Source of the DNA: Paraspadella gotoi
Taxonomy: Eukaryota > Chaetognatha
DNA: 64,000 nt
Assembly (NCBI GenBank): GCA_051294375.1
Contig: CM119265.1
Span: 403,305-467,304, forward strand
Reading direction: 5' to 3'
The notes beneath the pieces were generated by a model. It saw nothing but the letters and a program-made list of their open reading frames with translations, was not told where the DNA came from and did no database searches. Numbering within the stretch: the first letter of the stretch is position 1; each line of letters starts with the position of its first letter. The translations under genes and the position numbers were made by a program. Below are positions 42,293 to 55,149 of this stretch, one piece after another.

Positions 42293-43286
42293 AACAATCA
42301 CAATAACAAAAAACAACAAAATTCCCAACTGTTTGACCTAATCAACTGCAGAAACGAACCGGTCCTGATCCATCTTCCTCATCAGCCCTCGGCGGTGGTT
42401 CTGACAGTTGATATGCGCCGTCATTAATGTATTTATTGTAAATATTTTTGAATTTTGAATTTTTGTGGTTTTCGTTTTTAATTTAAAAGCATTGTTATTA
42501 TTTGAGAACGAATTGAAACGAAGAGTCGAGTCAAAGTCAGTCAATTTTAGAATTTTAAGAGTTACCCCCATCCTAATAGTAATTTTAGTGTAATTTTTAA
42601 ACAATACACATACTTCAACACATTCATTGCGACAACAATTATGATAGTTGAAATATTAATTTTAAACCCATATATTCCAACACAGCAGGGGATGTAGCCA
42701 CTCGATTAGAATCAATCTCCAATGTATTATAATCAGAATAGAATCTGGTCCGGCCAGGAATTACGATCCTGGTTAATCAGAGCTCTGGGACGCTTATTTG
42801 CTTTATCAGCCGTTGCCTATCCAGACGGCTGAGAACTTAGCTTTAAATTCTTGTAAGCTAATAATTTTAAAAATCTAAAAGAATCTTTTTGTTTTCATCG
42901 ACTTCAAAAGTCAGAGCAACTCGAGGATGAATCTTTGAAGAATAATTTTTGTTACTGATTGAAAACTGATTGTTTATTTATGATTGTTTTAGGTCATTTA
43001 ACCTCTCCACGCGATACATTAAAACTAATGTCAAACTTATTCCACTCTTGTTTTGAGTAATTTTAAAACTTTTTGAAAAATATTTTGAATTGCTTTAATA
43101 GAACATAGTTTATATATGATAGAAAACATTTTCTATATGATACAACATATTTTTTTATGAATTCCTAACTATTAAAATAGTTGACAGTTTCGGTAAAAAT
43201 AAAACCTGGTTAAACCAGTAACATCAATGGTCACAAAATCTTCTAATTATTTTGTAGTTATTTCTTATATATAATAAAATTATTAT
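42293..43286 (+). mobile_element. 3' end of a related LTR element in + orientation (post-pol, PPT, LTR start)
   Basis: 42293-42680 resembles the post-pol regions of elements 2 and 3 in reverse. The PPT CACAGCAGGGGA (42681-42692) leads into an LTR starting TGTAGCCACTCG at 42693. The LTR shares the tRNA-like core and the AATCTTTTTGTTTTCAT block with element 3. The 5' part is replaced by the telomeric array. The LTR right end is unclear; 43286 is only the place of a TGGTGA motif. A second copy is at 47687-48623. Confidence 0.6.
42746..42833 (-). other. tRNA-like segment in the + strand LTR (and copy at 48103-48183)
   Basis: On the - strand, GCCGTCTGGAT...GGC, the AGCGTCCCAGAGCTC core and a box B (clean in the copy as GGATCGAATCC). 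It is antisense to the LTR, as in elements A, 3 and C. The copy at 48103-48183 is less noisy. Confidence 0.5.
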
Positions 43287-44234
43287 TGGTGACTGACAAA
43301 GTGAATTAGAAAAAATATTTATGTCATTAAGCATAGATAAAAACCTGAGCAAACAAACAAAAATGCCCCCCCCGGCTCCCTAATGATAAACCTATGTCAT
43401 GTAATTAAAGATAAAGTAAAACCGATCTATATTATCAATTATAATTAAAAACTTATATAAAATACTTGTCTTTTTCATCAAAATGATGAATACGTAAATT
43501 TACATCAATAAATGCTTAAAAATTAAATACGACAAAAAGGCATAAGAATTTTAAACGGATAAAGTGGAAAGGTGAGAAACAGCTTCAAGATCTTATTTGA
43601 CAAATTAGAATTATGTACATTTAGTAAGGGAACTGTATCTATTTAAATTAAACGTCATGTTTTTATCTAAAGCGCGTCAAAAGATGTAAGCATAGAAAAA
43701 GATAGGTTTGGATTGGAAAGTTGTTTTTCTCGGTATAAGCCCTTCAGATCGCTTTTTCTTGAACCCTTCTTTTAAAATTAGATTACCAGCTACTGAGACA
43801 GGATTTTTTCTTGGAGGCATGTGGCACCGTGCGGCCCCGAATCTCTGGGAGGAGGATGAAGAGGAGGTGAATTAGAAGGAAAGCGGTAATAGACCAACGT
43901 CGGTCTATCTCCTTTTATTCTGATATAAACAGGTTTTTTAGATTTTTATGGTTGAAAACAGGTTTAAATTCTTTGTTCAAGCTATATTTTATTTAGAAAA
44001 GTCAATGTAACCAGATTTCTTAGATATCACATTTTGTTATTTTTATATAATTTATTTTAATCTAATTGCTTTATAAAATCCATAGAACAGAAAAATTGAG
44101 AAAGCAAATTTTTTTATTTTAATCCTGGGGTGTAGTATTATATCAAGTTCAAAAAATTAAGGGGGCATAAGAGGTCATATATCCTATTTTGTATTTATGC
44201 TACGCGCTAATAAGCATGTCACCTTCAGTCATAA

Positions 44235-44440
44235 CCCGGTGGCTCATTGAGTAAAGCCATCAGCGCATGACTACGAGGTACCGGATTCAATCCCAACCCG
44301 GTATCTCCCCTGAGGGAAGCCTGAGGACGTCCAGAAGCCCCTTTGGGTTCTGGAAAACCTTCAAGCCTGGTTCCAAGCCCAGGACCCGTTCCATGGCTGC
44401 TAGAGGGGTTAAGGAAGTTTTGGATAGCACTCTTTAGTCC
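44235..44440 (+). repeat. SINE-like tRNA-derived segment (copy at 49539-49743)
   Basis: Head with box A-like GGTGGCTCATTGAGTAAAGC and box B-like GGATTCAATCC, then a GC-richer body with CCTGAGGGAAGCCTGAGGAC and CCCAGGACCCGTTCCATGGC. The same order occurs in the LTRs of the TRIM-like unit (2950-3797, - strand). The region after it is a different repeat. Likely a SINE, or an LTR piece of the TRIM family. Confidence 0.5.
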
Positions 44441-44754
44441 ACTTCGCGCCTTCAATATTTTCGGTCATTCAATTAAATCATTTCAGAACATCCAATTATG
44501 CAAAAAAATGATTTGTCTGTCTCTCTGTCCGTCCGTCCAGCTGTAAAACTAAATGGTTGGCTTATTGCAATGCCCGACTACAGATTACCTCCAAATTATC
44601 GTGAGCAGATCCACAGAGCGGGCATTGCTTGAAGTTTAATCAATCTACTTTAAATTTCTAAAACGGAAGCTTTATTCAAACTCTTAACCAGATCCAACTT
44701 ATACGTTTTAACTGAAAACTTAATCACCTTATATACTTAGTTTTAAAACTTCCT

Positions 44755-45005
44755 TTCCCATTCCATCCTATACCTTTCTATCATATCCCATTCTATCCTA
44801 TCCCATTCTATCCTATCCCATCCCATTCTATCCTATGCCTTTCTATGTTATTCCTTTTTATCTTATCCCACTCTGTCTTATTCCATTCTATCCTATCCCA
44901 TCCTATCCTATCCCGTTTTATCCTATCCCATTCTATCCTATCTCATCGATCTTATTCCCTGATCTCTAAGTTTGCTTCCCCTTCCCAATTCTATTCTATC
45001 TCATT
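44755..45005 (+). repeat. Minisatellite of TCCTATCCCATTCTA-type units (copy at 50060-50300)
   Basis: About 250 bp of 10-15 bp pyrimidine-rich units, CCATTCTATCCTATCC. Low complexity; the long frame through it is a repeat artefact. Confidence 0.8.
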
Positions 45006-45539
45006 TCTAACTAAAAGGTTTTTTGGAAAATATAGTAAATATGAGTAATTTCAAATTTAATTAAAATTAATTAAAAAATCAAAAATACCTTAACTTTGTC
45101 TAAACATTTTTATTGACTTAAAAAGAAAAGTTTTACTATATATTAATTTAAATACAAAATAATATTTTTCTTCATTGGTTTTAGTTTCATCCAACAGAAG
45201 AAATGATTCCTGGTAGAATAGTTTGGATGATTATTCTTAAACCGAAATCTCCAACATCTGAAAAAAATGAGTATTTAATGCAATAAACAAGTTTAAGCAA
45301 ACAATGCCGGATCTGCCCACGATCATTAGCGGTAAGAAGCTGATCAGATAATTAATTTATTCATGTCAAAATCGTTTTCCACTTTGTCTCGCCTCTCAAT
45401 CACAAAACAACAATCTCGATCACAAAATTTAATTAATTAATTAATTAACTAATTAATTATTTAATTAATTGTAATTATTAATAATAATTAATGCAGCTTG
45501 AATTTACATTTAATATAAAAAATAAAAAAGCATAATCAA

Positions 45540-45790
45540 ATGGTGAAATAGATTGTTTGTTTTTTCCTTTATTTCCAGCTCAGTCACACACTTCCTACCA
45601 CACACACACAATTTCATTCCAATTCATCCATCATATCACGAATAATGGTTGGTTTGTTGCTAAGGTGGGACGGACAAACAAACTGACAGACATACAGACA
45701 GACAGACAGACGGACAGACTTTTTTTTTTGCATAATTTATCATAATTCAATATTCTGATATGATATATGTGAATCGCCCAACAAAGATTG
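45540..45790 (+). repeat. Interspersed module with (GACA)n and CATAATTTATCATAATTC tail
   Basis: Order: AATCAAATGGTGAAATAG, TTTCCAGCTCAGTCACACACTTCC, CACACACACAATTTCATTCC, TTGCTAAGGTGGGACGGAC, (CAGA)n, T-run, GCATAATTTATC, TGATATGATATATGTGAATCGCCC. The same order is found at 50838-51080, 56700-56990 and 60960-61290, and reversed at 52850-53140. Confidence 0.7.
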
Positions 45791-46251
45791 AGAGTGGGCG
45801 GACCGATACGGGACCAGCATCAACTGCGAACCTTATAGACGCCTAGAAAGTATTCTGCCCTCTCGCGCAAGCGAGATCCCGGCTATACAATTTTATTCTA
45901 GCGAGAGAAACTAGCTAATCAAATCACAAAGAAAACTAGATCTTTGTAGGTCACTCTTTAATTTTGCTGTTTTAATACATTTCATTCATCATAAATAAAA
46001 AAGTGACAAATTGCATTTTAATTAAAGTTATATAATTGAAAGTTAATGAACATACAATATTAAACATCAACCCAAACAACTGAATGTATTGGATTTTTCA
46101 ATTGATTTATTAAACAATATGTGTTTTTTATTTTTAATAACATAAATAAACTAAATTTTAAAGTTTCCAATTTATTTATATCAATTGTTTAGGAAATAGT
46201 TTGTGTTAATTTCCTTTCGTTTTGTTGTTTATGTAGATTTAGAGAAAACTT

Positions 46252-46317
46252 TATCTCTCTCTCTCTTTTTTTCTCTCTCATTGTCTCTCTCTCTCTCTCT
46301 CTCTCTCTCAATCTCTC

Positions 46318-46352
<35 letters not shown>
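46252..46352 (+). repeat. (CT)n microsatellite (copy at 51483-51575)
   Basis: About 100 bp of CT dinucleotides with a few interruptions. Confidence 0.95.
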
Positions 46353-46356
<4 letters not shown>

Positions 46357-46616
46357 CAATGTTAAGAGAAGAAATTGTCTGATTTTTCAAACGCTGATGA
46401 AGGCTTAGACATAAAACAAATCAACTTTGTTTTCTCTAAAAAGGAAATAGTTTGAAATAAAAAAAATTGTATTTGTTTACAAACAACGACTTTTTTTAAG
46501 AAACAAATAACAAAAATGTTTCGAATTGTTTGAAAGAAGAAAAGAAAGAAAGAAAATATTGATACAATTGTTTATGAAAAATCACATTCAACAATTCTCA
46601 CTATAAATACTAATAA

Positions 46617-46713
46617 TTATGGGTTTAACTTATTTATGGATTTAACTTATTTAATTATGGATTTAACCTATTTAATTATGGATTTAACTTATTTAATTAT
46701 GGATTTAACTTAT
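46617..46713 (+). repeat. Short tandem repeat, about 21-bp units
   Basis: Five units of ATGGATTTAACTTATTTAATT type. A shortened form is present in the second copy near 51840-51930. Confidence 0.8.
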
Positions 46714-47686
46714 TCTTTTTTTTTACCTTAACTATTTCCCCTGCATGTTGACGACAAACATCCATGATTGCGTTAACTTTTTCGTTCATATTCATACTTG
46801 GATCCAAGAGAATGTCCTGAAATTTTTTTTGATACATTAAACAATACCTGATAATTCTTTGAATATTTGAATATTTTATGAAAAAAAAATAAGCTAAAAA
46901 ACTTGTTGTCTTTTTTTGTTTATCAATTTTATTTTGTTATTGGTAATGATTTCGTTCAAAGAATTCAGCAAAAAGAGCACTTTTTCAAATATTGCTTGAT
47001 TAATACGTGCAAAATTGATTGAATTTGAACCCAAATACAAACTGGGCTGGACCACTGATTGATTGAAACCATTTCCCACATTTTCTAATAAAGAATTAAA
47101 ATCATTTTTGCAAGTTTGAAGAAAAAAATGTCCATTTTTGTCCATTTTGACTTTTGTCTTGAGATTTGAATGCCAAGATGCTTTGAGAAATTTTTTTTAT
47201 TTCGGTTTTCAGGTCCTTTTTATCTTCCTTACCTGTGAGTCAGCTCATATTCAATTGAAAATCTATTGTTTGCCTTTGAATTTATTTTTAAATTCACTTG
47301 TAAAAAACTTTCCCCATTTTAGTTACCAATATTGTTAAAAAAATAATAGTTTGATTGACTGACAATTCTAAGCAAATATTCCTTATCAACTGATGTTCCA
47401 ATACCTAAAAAATTAGAAAAAAAATTTAAGTCAACTTTTAATTTGTGAGGTTTTTTGAGGTGAATTTTTTAAAACTAATTTTATAGTTTCATCAGATGAG
47501 AAACATACAAATGTTCAATATTTAAAAAAACCGCATTCTTTTAATGTCATGGGAAGCGTCAGGAAACCTTTTTCTCCCAATCGACANNNNNNNNNNNNNN
47601 NNNNNNNNNNNNNNNNNNNNNNNNNNNNNNNNNNNNNNNNNNNNNNNNNNNNNNNNNNNNNNNNNNNNNNNNNNNNNNNNNNNNNN

Positions 47687-50600
47687 CAAAATTCCCACTG
47701 TTTGACCTAATCAACTGCCAGAACCGGTCTTGATCCATCTTCCTCCATCAGCATCCTCGGCGGTGGTTCTGACAGTTGATATCCCGTCATTAATGTATTT
47801 ATTGTAAATATTTTTGAATTTTTGAAATTTTTGGGTTTTCGTTTTTAATTTTATAAAGCATTGGTTATTATTTGAGAACGAATTGAAACGAAGAGTCGGT
47901 CAAAGTCAGTCAATTTTAGAGATTTTAGAGATTTTACCCCATCCTAATAGTAATTTTAGTGTAATTTTTAAACATCATACTTTCAAACATTCAATTGACG
48001 ACAACAATTATGTTAAATATTATTTAAACCCATATATTCAAACAGCAGGGGATGTAGCCACTCGATTAGATCATCTCCAATTATTACTAATCAGAAATAG
48101 ATCTGTCCGCGCCAGGATTCGATCCTGGTTATCGAGCTCTGGGACGCTTTGCTTTACAGCCCGTTGCCATCCAGACGGCTGAGAACTTTAGCTTTAAATC
48201 TTGAAGTAATAATTTTAAAAATCTAAAGAATCTTTTGTTTTCATCGATTCAAAGTCTCGATCAACTCGAGATGAATCTTTTAGAAAATATATTTTGTTAC
48301 TGATTGAAAACTGATTGTTTACTTTTATGATTGTTTGTTCTTTAACTCTCCACGCGAATACATTAAAACTAATGTCAACTTATTCACTCTTGTTTTGAAG
48401 TAATTTTAAACTTTTTGAAAAATATTTTGAAATTGCTTTAATAGAACATATTTTATATGATAGAACATTTTTCTATATGATAGAACATATTTTTTATGAT
48501 AGTCCTAACTATTAAAATAGTTGACAGTTTCGGTTAAAATTAAACCTGGTTAAACCAGTAACTCAATGGTTACAAAAATTTTAATTATTTTGTAGTTAAT
48601 TTCTTATATATAAAAATTATTATTGGTGACTGGACAAGTGAATTGAAAAAAATAATTTCTCTCTCACTTTTAAAGATTAATAAAACCGCAACAACATGCT
48701 CATGATAAAACCTTATGTCATGTATTAAAGATAAGTAAAACCGATTATATTATCAATTATAATTAAAAACTTATATTAAAAACTTGTCTTTTTCATCAAA
48801 ATGAATAGTAAATTTACCTTCAATAATGCTTAAAAATATTAAATACCAAAAAAAGGCATAAAGAATTTTTTGGAAAGAGTGATGAAACAGCTTCAAGATC
48901 TTATTTGACAAATTAGATTATGTACATTTAGTAAGGAACTGTATCAATTTAAATAAAGCATGTTTTTATCTAAAAGGCGTCAAAGATAGGTAAACCATAG
49001 AAAAAGATAGGTTTGGATTGGAAAGTTGTTTTTCTCGGTATAGCCCTTCAGATCGCTTTTTCTTGAACCCTTCTTTTAAATTAGATTACCAGCTACTGAG
49101 ACAGGATTTTTTCTTGGAGGCATGTGGCACCGTGCGGCCCCCGAATCTCTGGGAGGAGGATGAAGAGGAGGTGAATTAGAAGGAAAGCGGTAATAGACCA
49201 ACGTCGGTCTATCTCCTTTTATTCTGATATAAACAGGTTTTTTAGATTTTTATGGTTGAAAACAGGTTTAAATTCTTTGTTCAAGCTATATTTTATTTAG
49301 AAAAGTCAATGTAACCAGATTTCTTAGATATCACATTTTGTTATTTTTATATAATTTATTTTAATCTAATTGCTTTATAAAATCCATAGAACAGAAAAAT
49401 TGAGAAAGCAAATTTTTTTATTTTAATCCTGGGGTGTAGTATTATATCAAGTTCAAAAAATTAAGGGGGCATAAGAGGTCATATATCCTATTTTGTATTT
49501 ATGCTACGCGCTAATAAGCATGTCACCTTCAGTCATAACCCGGTGGCTCATTGAGTAAAGCCATCAGCGCATGACTACGAGGTACCGGATTCAATCCCAA
49601 CCCGGTATCTCCCCTGAGGGAAGCCTGAGGACGTCCAGAAGCCCCTTTGGGTTCTGGAAAACTTCACAGCCTGGTTCCAAGCCCAGGACCCGTTCCATGG
49701 CTGCTAGAGGGGTTAAGGAAGTTTTGGATAGCACTCTTTAGTCCACTTCGCGCCTTCAATATTTTCGGTCATTCAATTAAATCATTTCAGAACATCCAAT
49801 TATGCAAAAAATGATTTGTCTGTCTCTCTGTCCGTCCGTCCAGCTGTAAAACTAAATGGTTGGCTTATTGCAATGCCCGACTACAGATTACCTCCAAATT
49901 ATCGTGAGCAATCCGCAGATCCGAGCGGCATTGCTTGAAGTTAATCAATCTACTTTAAATTTCTAAAACGGAAGCTTTATTCAAACTCTTAACCAGATCC
50001 AACTTATACGTTTTAACTGAAAACTTAATCACCTTATATACTTAGTTTTAAAACTTCCTTTCCCATTCCATCCTATACCTTTTATCATATCCCATTCTAT
50101 CCTATCCCATTCTATCCTATCCCATCCCATTCTATCCTATGCCTTTCTATGTTATTCCTTTTTATCTTATCCACTCTGTCTTATTCCATTCTATCCTATC
50201 CCATCCTATCCTATCCCGTTTTATCCTATCCCATTCTATCCTATCTCATTCTATCCCATCTCAATCTTCCCTATCCCATTCTATTCTATCTCATTTCTAA
50301 CTAAAAGGTTTTTTGGAAAATATAGTAAATATGAGTAATTTCAAATTTAATTAAAATTAATTAAAAAATCAAAAATACCTTAACTTTGTCTAAACATTTT
50401 TATTGACTTAAAAAGAAAAGTTTTACTATATATTAATTTAAATACAAAATAATATTTTTCTTCATTGGTTTTAGTTTCATCCAACAGAAGAAATGATTCC
50501 TGGTAGAATAGTTTGGATGATTATCTTTAAACCGAAATCTCCAACAATCTGAAAAAAATGAGTATTTAATGCAATAAACAAGTTTAAGCAAACAATGCCG

Positions 50601-51504
50601 GATCTGCCCACGATCATTAGCGGTAAGAAGCTGATCAGATAATTAATTTATTCATGTCAAAATCGTTTTCCACTTTGTCTCGCCTCTCAATCACAAAACA
50701 ACAATCTCGATCACAAAATTTAATTAATTAATTAATTAACTAATTAATTATTTAATTAATTGTAATTATTAATAATTAATTAATGCAGCTTGAATTTACA
50801 TTTAATATAAAAAATAAAAAAGCATAATCAAATGGTGAAATAGATTGTTTGTTTTTTCCTTTATTTCCAGCTCAGTCACACACTTTCCTACCCACACACA
50901 CAATTTCATTCCAATTCATCCATCATATCACGAATAATTGGTTTTTGTTGCTAAGGTGGGACGGACAAACAAACTGACAGACATACAGACAGACAGACAG
51001 ACGGACAGACTTTTTTTTTTGCATAATTTATCATAATTCAATATTCTGATATGATATATGTGAATGCCCAACAAGATTGGAGGGGCGGACCGACGGACCG
51101 ACAATGCGAATTATAGAGCTAAAATCTGCTGTAAGCAGATCCGGCTAAAATTTTTTCTACGATAAAACTATAAAAAACAAAAAAACTAATTTAGTCACTT
51201 TTAATTTCTGTTTAAACATTACATTCATAAATAAAAAATGACAAAGCATTTATTAAAAGTTATATAATTGAAAGTTAATGAACATACAATATTAAACATC
51301 AACCCAAACAACTGATTGTATTGGATTTTTCAATTGATTTATTAAACAATATGTTTTTTATTTTTAATAACATAAATAAACTAAATTTTAAAGTTTCCAA
51401 TTTATTTATATCAATTGTTTAGGAAATAGTTTGTGTGTTAATTTCCTTCGTTTTGTTGTTTATGTAATTTAGAGAAAACTTTATCTCTCTCTCTCTTTTT
51501 CTCT

Positions 51505-51535
<31 letters not shown>

Positions 51536-51542
51536 ATCTCTC

Positions 51543-51576
<34 letters not shown>

Positions 51577-52785
51577 GACTCAATGTTAAGAGAAGAAATT
51601 GTCTGATTTTTCAAACGCTGATGAAGGCTTAGACATAAAACAAATCCAACTTTGTTTTTCTCTAAAAGGAAATAGTTTGAAATAAAAAAAATGTATTTGT
51701 TTACAAACAACGACTTTTTTTAAGAAACAAATAACAAAATGTTTCGAATTGTTTGAAAGAAGAAAGAAAGAAAGAAAATATGATACAATTGTTTATGAAA
51801 ATCACATTCAACAATTCTCACTATAAATTACTAAAAATTTGGGTTTAACTTATTTATGGATTTAACTATTTATTATGTTTAACTATTTAATTATGGATTT
51901 AACTTATTTATATTATGGATTTAACTTATTCTTTTTTTTACCTTAACTATTTCCCCTGCATGTTGACGACAAACATCCATGATTGCGTTAACTTTTTCGT
52001 TCATATTCATACTTGGATCCAAGAGAATGTCCTGAAATTTTTTTTGATACATTAAACAATACCTGATAATTCTTTGAATATTTGATATTTTTTAAAAAAA
52101 AATAAGCTAAAAAACTTGTTGTCTTTTTTTGTTTATCAATTTTATTTTGTTATTGGATGATTTCGTTCAAAGAATTCAGCAAAAGAGACACTTTTTCAAA
52201 TATTGCTATGATTATACGTGCAAATTGATTGAATTTGAACCAAATACAAACTGGGCTGGACCACTGATGATTGAAACATTTCCCACATTTTCTAATAAGA
52301 ATTAAAATCATTTTTGCAAGTTTGAAGAAAAAAAATGTCCATTTTGTTCCATTTGACCTTTTGCTTGAGATTTGAATGCCAAAGATGCTTTGAGAAAATT
52401 TTTTATTTCGGTTTTCAGGTCCTTTTTATCTTCCTTACCTGTGAGTCAGCTCATATTCAATTGAAAATCTATTGTTTGCCTTTGAATTTATTTTTAAATT
52501 CACTTTAAAAAATTCCCATTTTTAGTTTACAATTTGTTAAAAAAAAAATAGTTTGATTGACTGACAATTCTAAGCAAATATTCCTTATCAACTGATGTTC
52601 CAATACTAAAAAATTAGAAAAAAAAATTTAAGTCAACTTTTAATTTGTGATTTTTTGAGGTGAATTTTTAAAACTAATTTTATAGTTTCATCAGATGAGA
52701 AACATACAAATGTTCAATATTTAAAAAAACCGCATTCTTTTATGTCATGGGAAGCGTCAGGAAACCTTTTTCTCCCAATCGACAC
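47687..52785. repeat. Tandem duplication, copy 2 (5.1 kb)
   Basis: Second copy of 42317-47586, starting right after a 100-N gap (47587-47686) and running on without a gap into the inverted repeat region. No coding feature. Confidence 0.9.
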
Positions 52786-54640
52786 GTTTTTGTGGAAATC
52801 ATGAAATCATACTCTACCTATTACTTATCAGCAGATTTCCGACTCTATAATTCACTTTGTCGGTCCGTCGGTCCACCCCCTCAAATTGTCGGGCACACAC
52901 TTATATCATGTCAGAACATCGAATTATGATAAATTATGCAAAAAAATGATTCCGTCCGTCTGTCCGTCCGTCCGTCCAACCTTAGAAAAAAACACCAATT
53001 ACTCTTGATTGATGGATGGATTGGAATGAAATTTTGTGTGTGGGTAGGGGAAGGTGGTGATTGAGCTGGATATGATGCGAATCTTCTGAGTGGAAATGAG
53101 TTTAAATGAAAAAAACCAAAAAAAATATATTTCACTATAAGAATACCAATTGCTCATGATTGGATAGGGCGATTGATTTGGAATTTTTTATGTTGGTAGG
53201 AAAGTGTTTGATCAAGCTGGAAATAAAGTTTCGATGGAATCGTTTGAGTGGAAATGAGTTGAAATGGAAAAAACAAAAAACCTGTTTCTCTAATTGATTA
53301 TGCTTCTTTTTCTTTTTATATTAAATGTAAATGTAGGATATATTATCTAATCAAATAATTAATCAGTGACTTAATCAATTAGTCAATTATTTAATAATTA
53401 ATTAATAAGTCAATCAATCAAGTCAATCGTTATTGGCATTATTCTCATCGTCGTTATTGCTTTTATTGTGGTTAGTGACGAAAAAACCTAAAAACAAACA
53501 TTTGGGATCAAATTAATTATTTGCCTAATTAATTAATTAATTAACTTGAATTAGTTATTTATTAATTAATTAATTACCGATAATGAATGTGGGCAGATCC
53601 GACATTGTTTGCTCAAACTTGTTTTTCTTACAATACATTTTAAAGAATTTTAAGAGAAAAGAAAAGATAGGAAATAGGGAAGAAAGAGAATCAGAGAGGG
53701 AGAGAAAAGAAGAGATAAAGAGGAAGGAAAAAAAGGTATAGGAAGAGAAATATGAGGGCAGAAAAGTATATCTAAAAAACGACATAACTCTTACGAGCAA
53801 TTTATTCTTTAAAAGCTGCTCTTACCATAAACAAGTTTGAGCTAACAATGTCGGATCTGCCCACGATCATTATCGATTTTCAAAGCATCTTGGCATTCAA
53901 ATCTCAAGACAAAAGTCAAAATAGACAAAAATGGACATTTATTTTTCTTAAAACTTGCAAAAATGATATTAATTCTTGATTAGAAAATGTGGGAAATGGT
54001 TTCTATCAATCAGNNNNNNNNNNNNNNNNNNNNNNNNNTGGTCCAGCCCAGCTTTGTATTTGAGTTCGATTGTCGTAAAAAAATCTGTCATACCGTATTG
54101 AAACATAGAAATTTCCCATAGTGATTTCTATGTTATGAGGAGAAGATAACTCAAGCCAACCGTTTTTAATGAAGAATTTTATATTTATCCGTGAAACAAA
54201 AGAAATAATAATTATTTATGTTCCAATCATTGTGAAAATACCGAATCAAAATCACAGCCTACTGTTTATTATTAACAGAATTTTTTTGTTTTTTTTTCCT
54301 CTGCCTAATCATGAAGAAACATTCTAGCCTGATTAAGCTAAAAATTAGCCTAAGTAATCATCTGATTATCTCTATAAGTAAATCGAAACTTAAATAGTAT
54401 TTTATTATTTTTATACGATAAATATGCTTTTTTTATTCGTTGAGTAAACCACATTAAGAATAATTCATAAATCAATTCAAGTAAATAAAAAATGAAGCAA
54501 ATGTAATATTCACTCACATTTTCTCTTGAAGATAGGCCTCAATTCTGAAGTGATGCAACCGACTCCAGGAATGGGAGATCAAGAATTCCAAATGTCTACT
54601 CAATCCAAAATATTCTACCTTGCAAACTTCTCAAGTTTTT
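52310..54640. repeat. Left arm of a large inverted repeat
   Basis: Reverse complement matches 55150-57480 in order: the GGGAAGCGTCAGGAAACC block (52749/57050), the GTCCGTCGGTCC block, the AATCGGCAGATCC-type block (53580/56210), the CATAGAAATTTCCCATAGTG block (54110/55700) and the ATTCTGAAGTGATG block (54540/55300). Contains a 25-N run at 54014-54038. Confidence 0.8.
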
Positions 54641-55149
54641 TAAAAAACTCAGTCAGTGAATTTACAAGCTACCCATGTTCTCTTCGTGAGCAAATAAATT
54701 AGATATGAGCGAGCAGATTCTCATGCTTTACCTGGATCTTCTCTACTTTGTGCGTACTCTAACATCTATGACTAACTGCGTCTCCTCATACTGGTCTTGC
54801 TGCTCTCTCTTATCTGCTCACTCATCGCAGTCTCTTTATCTCTCTCTTATCCCCTTTCTTGTTAATCCGCCTTTTACGAGATGCAAAATACTACGGCGGC
54901 TCTCAGTAAGGCTGTCAACTTCTGCACCAATCTCTAATGTGAACCTCTTTTCTCCACCCCGGTTACACCTTTCTGGTTGTCTGATGGAGTTGTGTTTGAG
55001 AGAGATGCCTTGGGCACACTACCAATTCACTCTAATGCGTAAAGACAGGGTTAAAGAAGAGAGATAGAATGGAGAGAGAGAGAAGAGAGAAGAAAAGACA
55101 GAGAGAGAGAAGAGCAGAGAGAGAGAGAGAGAGAGAGACATAAAGCAAT
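54641..55149. other. Spacer of the inverted repeat
   Basis: About 500 bp not shared by the arms. A 120-codon + strand frame (54705-55067) and a GA-rich tract (55060-55140) lie here. The frame has no recognisable domain and I do not call it a gene. Confidence 0.5.

Larger units (their letters stand above)
42317..47586. repeat. Tandem duplication, copy 1 (5.3 kb)
   Basis: Matches 47687-52785 from end to end with small indels (mostly one base). Contains the retroelement 3' end, a SINE-like segment, a CT tract and AT-rich spacers. Apart from those I see nothing coding: 43290-44220 and 45010-45290 are AT-rich with no feature. A short hairpin TAGACC-GGTCTA lies at about 43892-43909. Confidence 0.9.

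Noticed and set aside
43287-43305. TGGTGACTGACAAAG as a PBS closing the + strand LTR (copy at 48624)
   Set aside because: Bases before it lack a CA end, the CGAC half is absent, and no gag follows.
54705-55067. 120-residue frame in the palindrome spacer
   Set aside because: Low-complexity Leu/Ser-rich, no motif, no conservation visible in the window.
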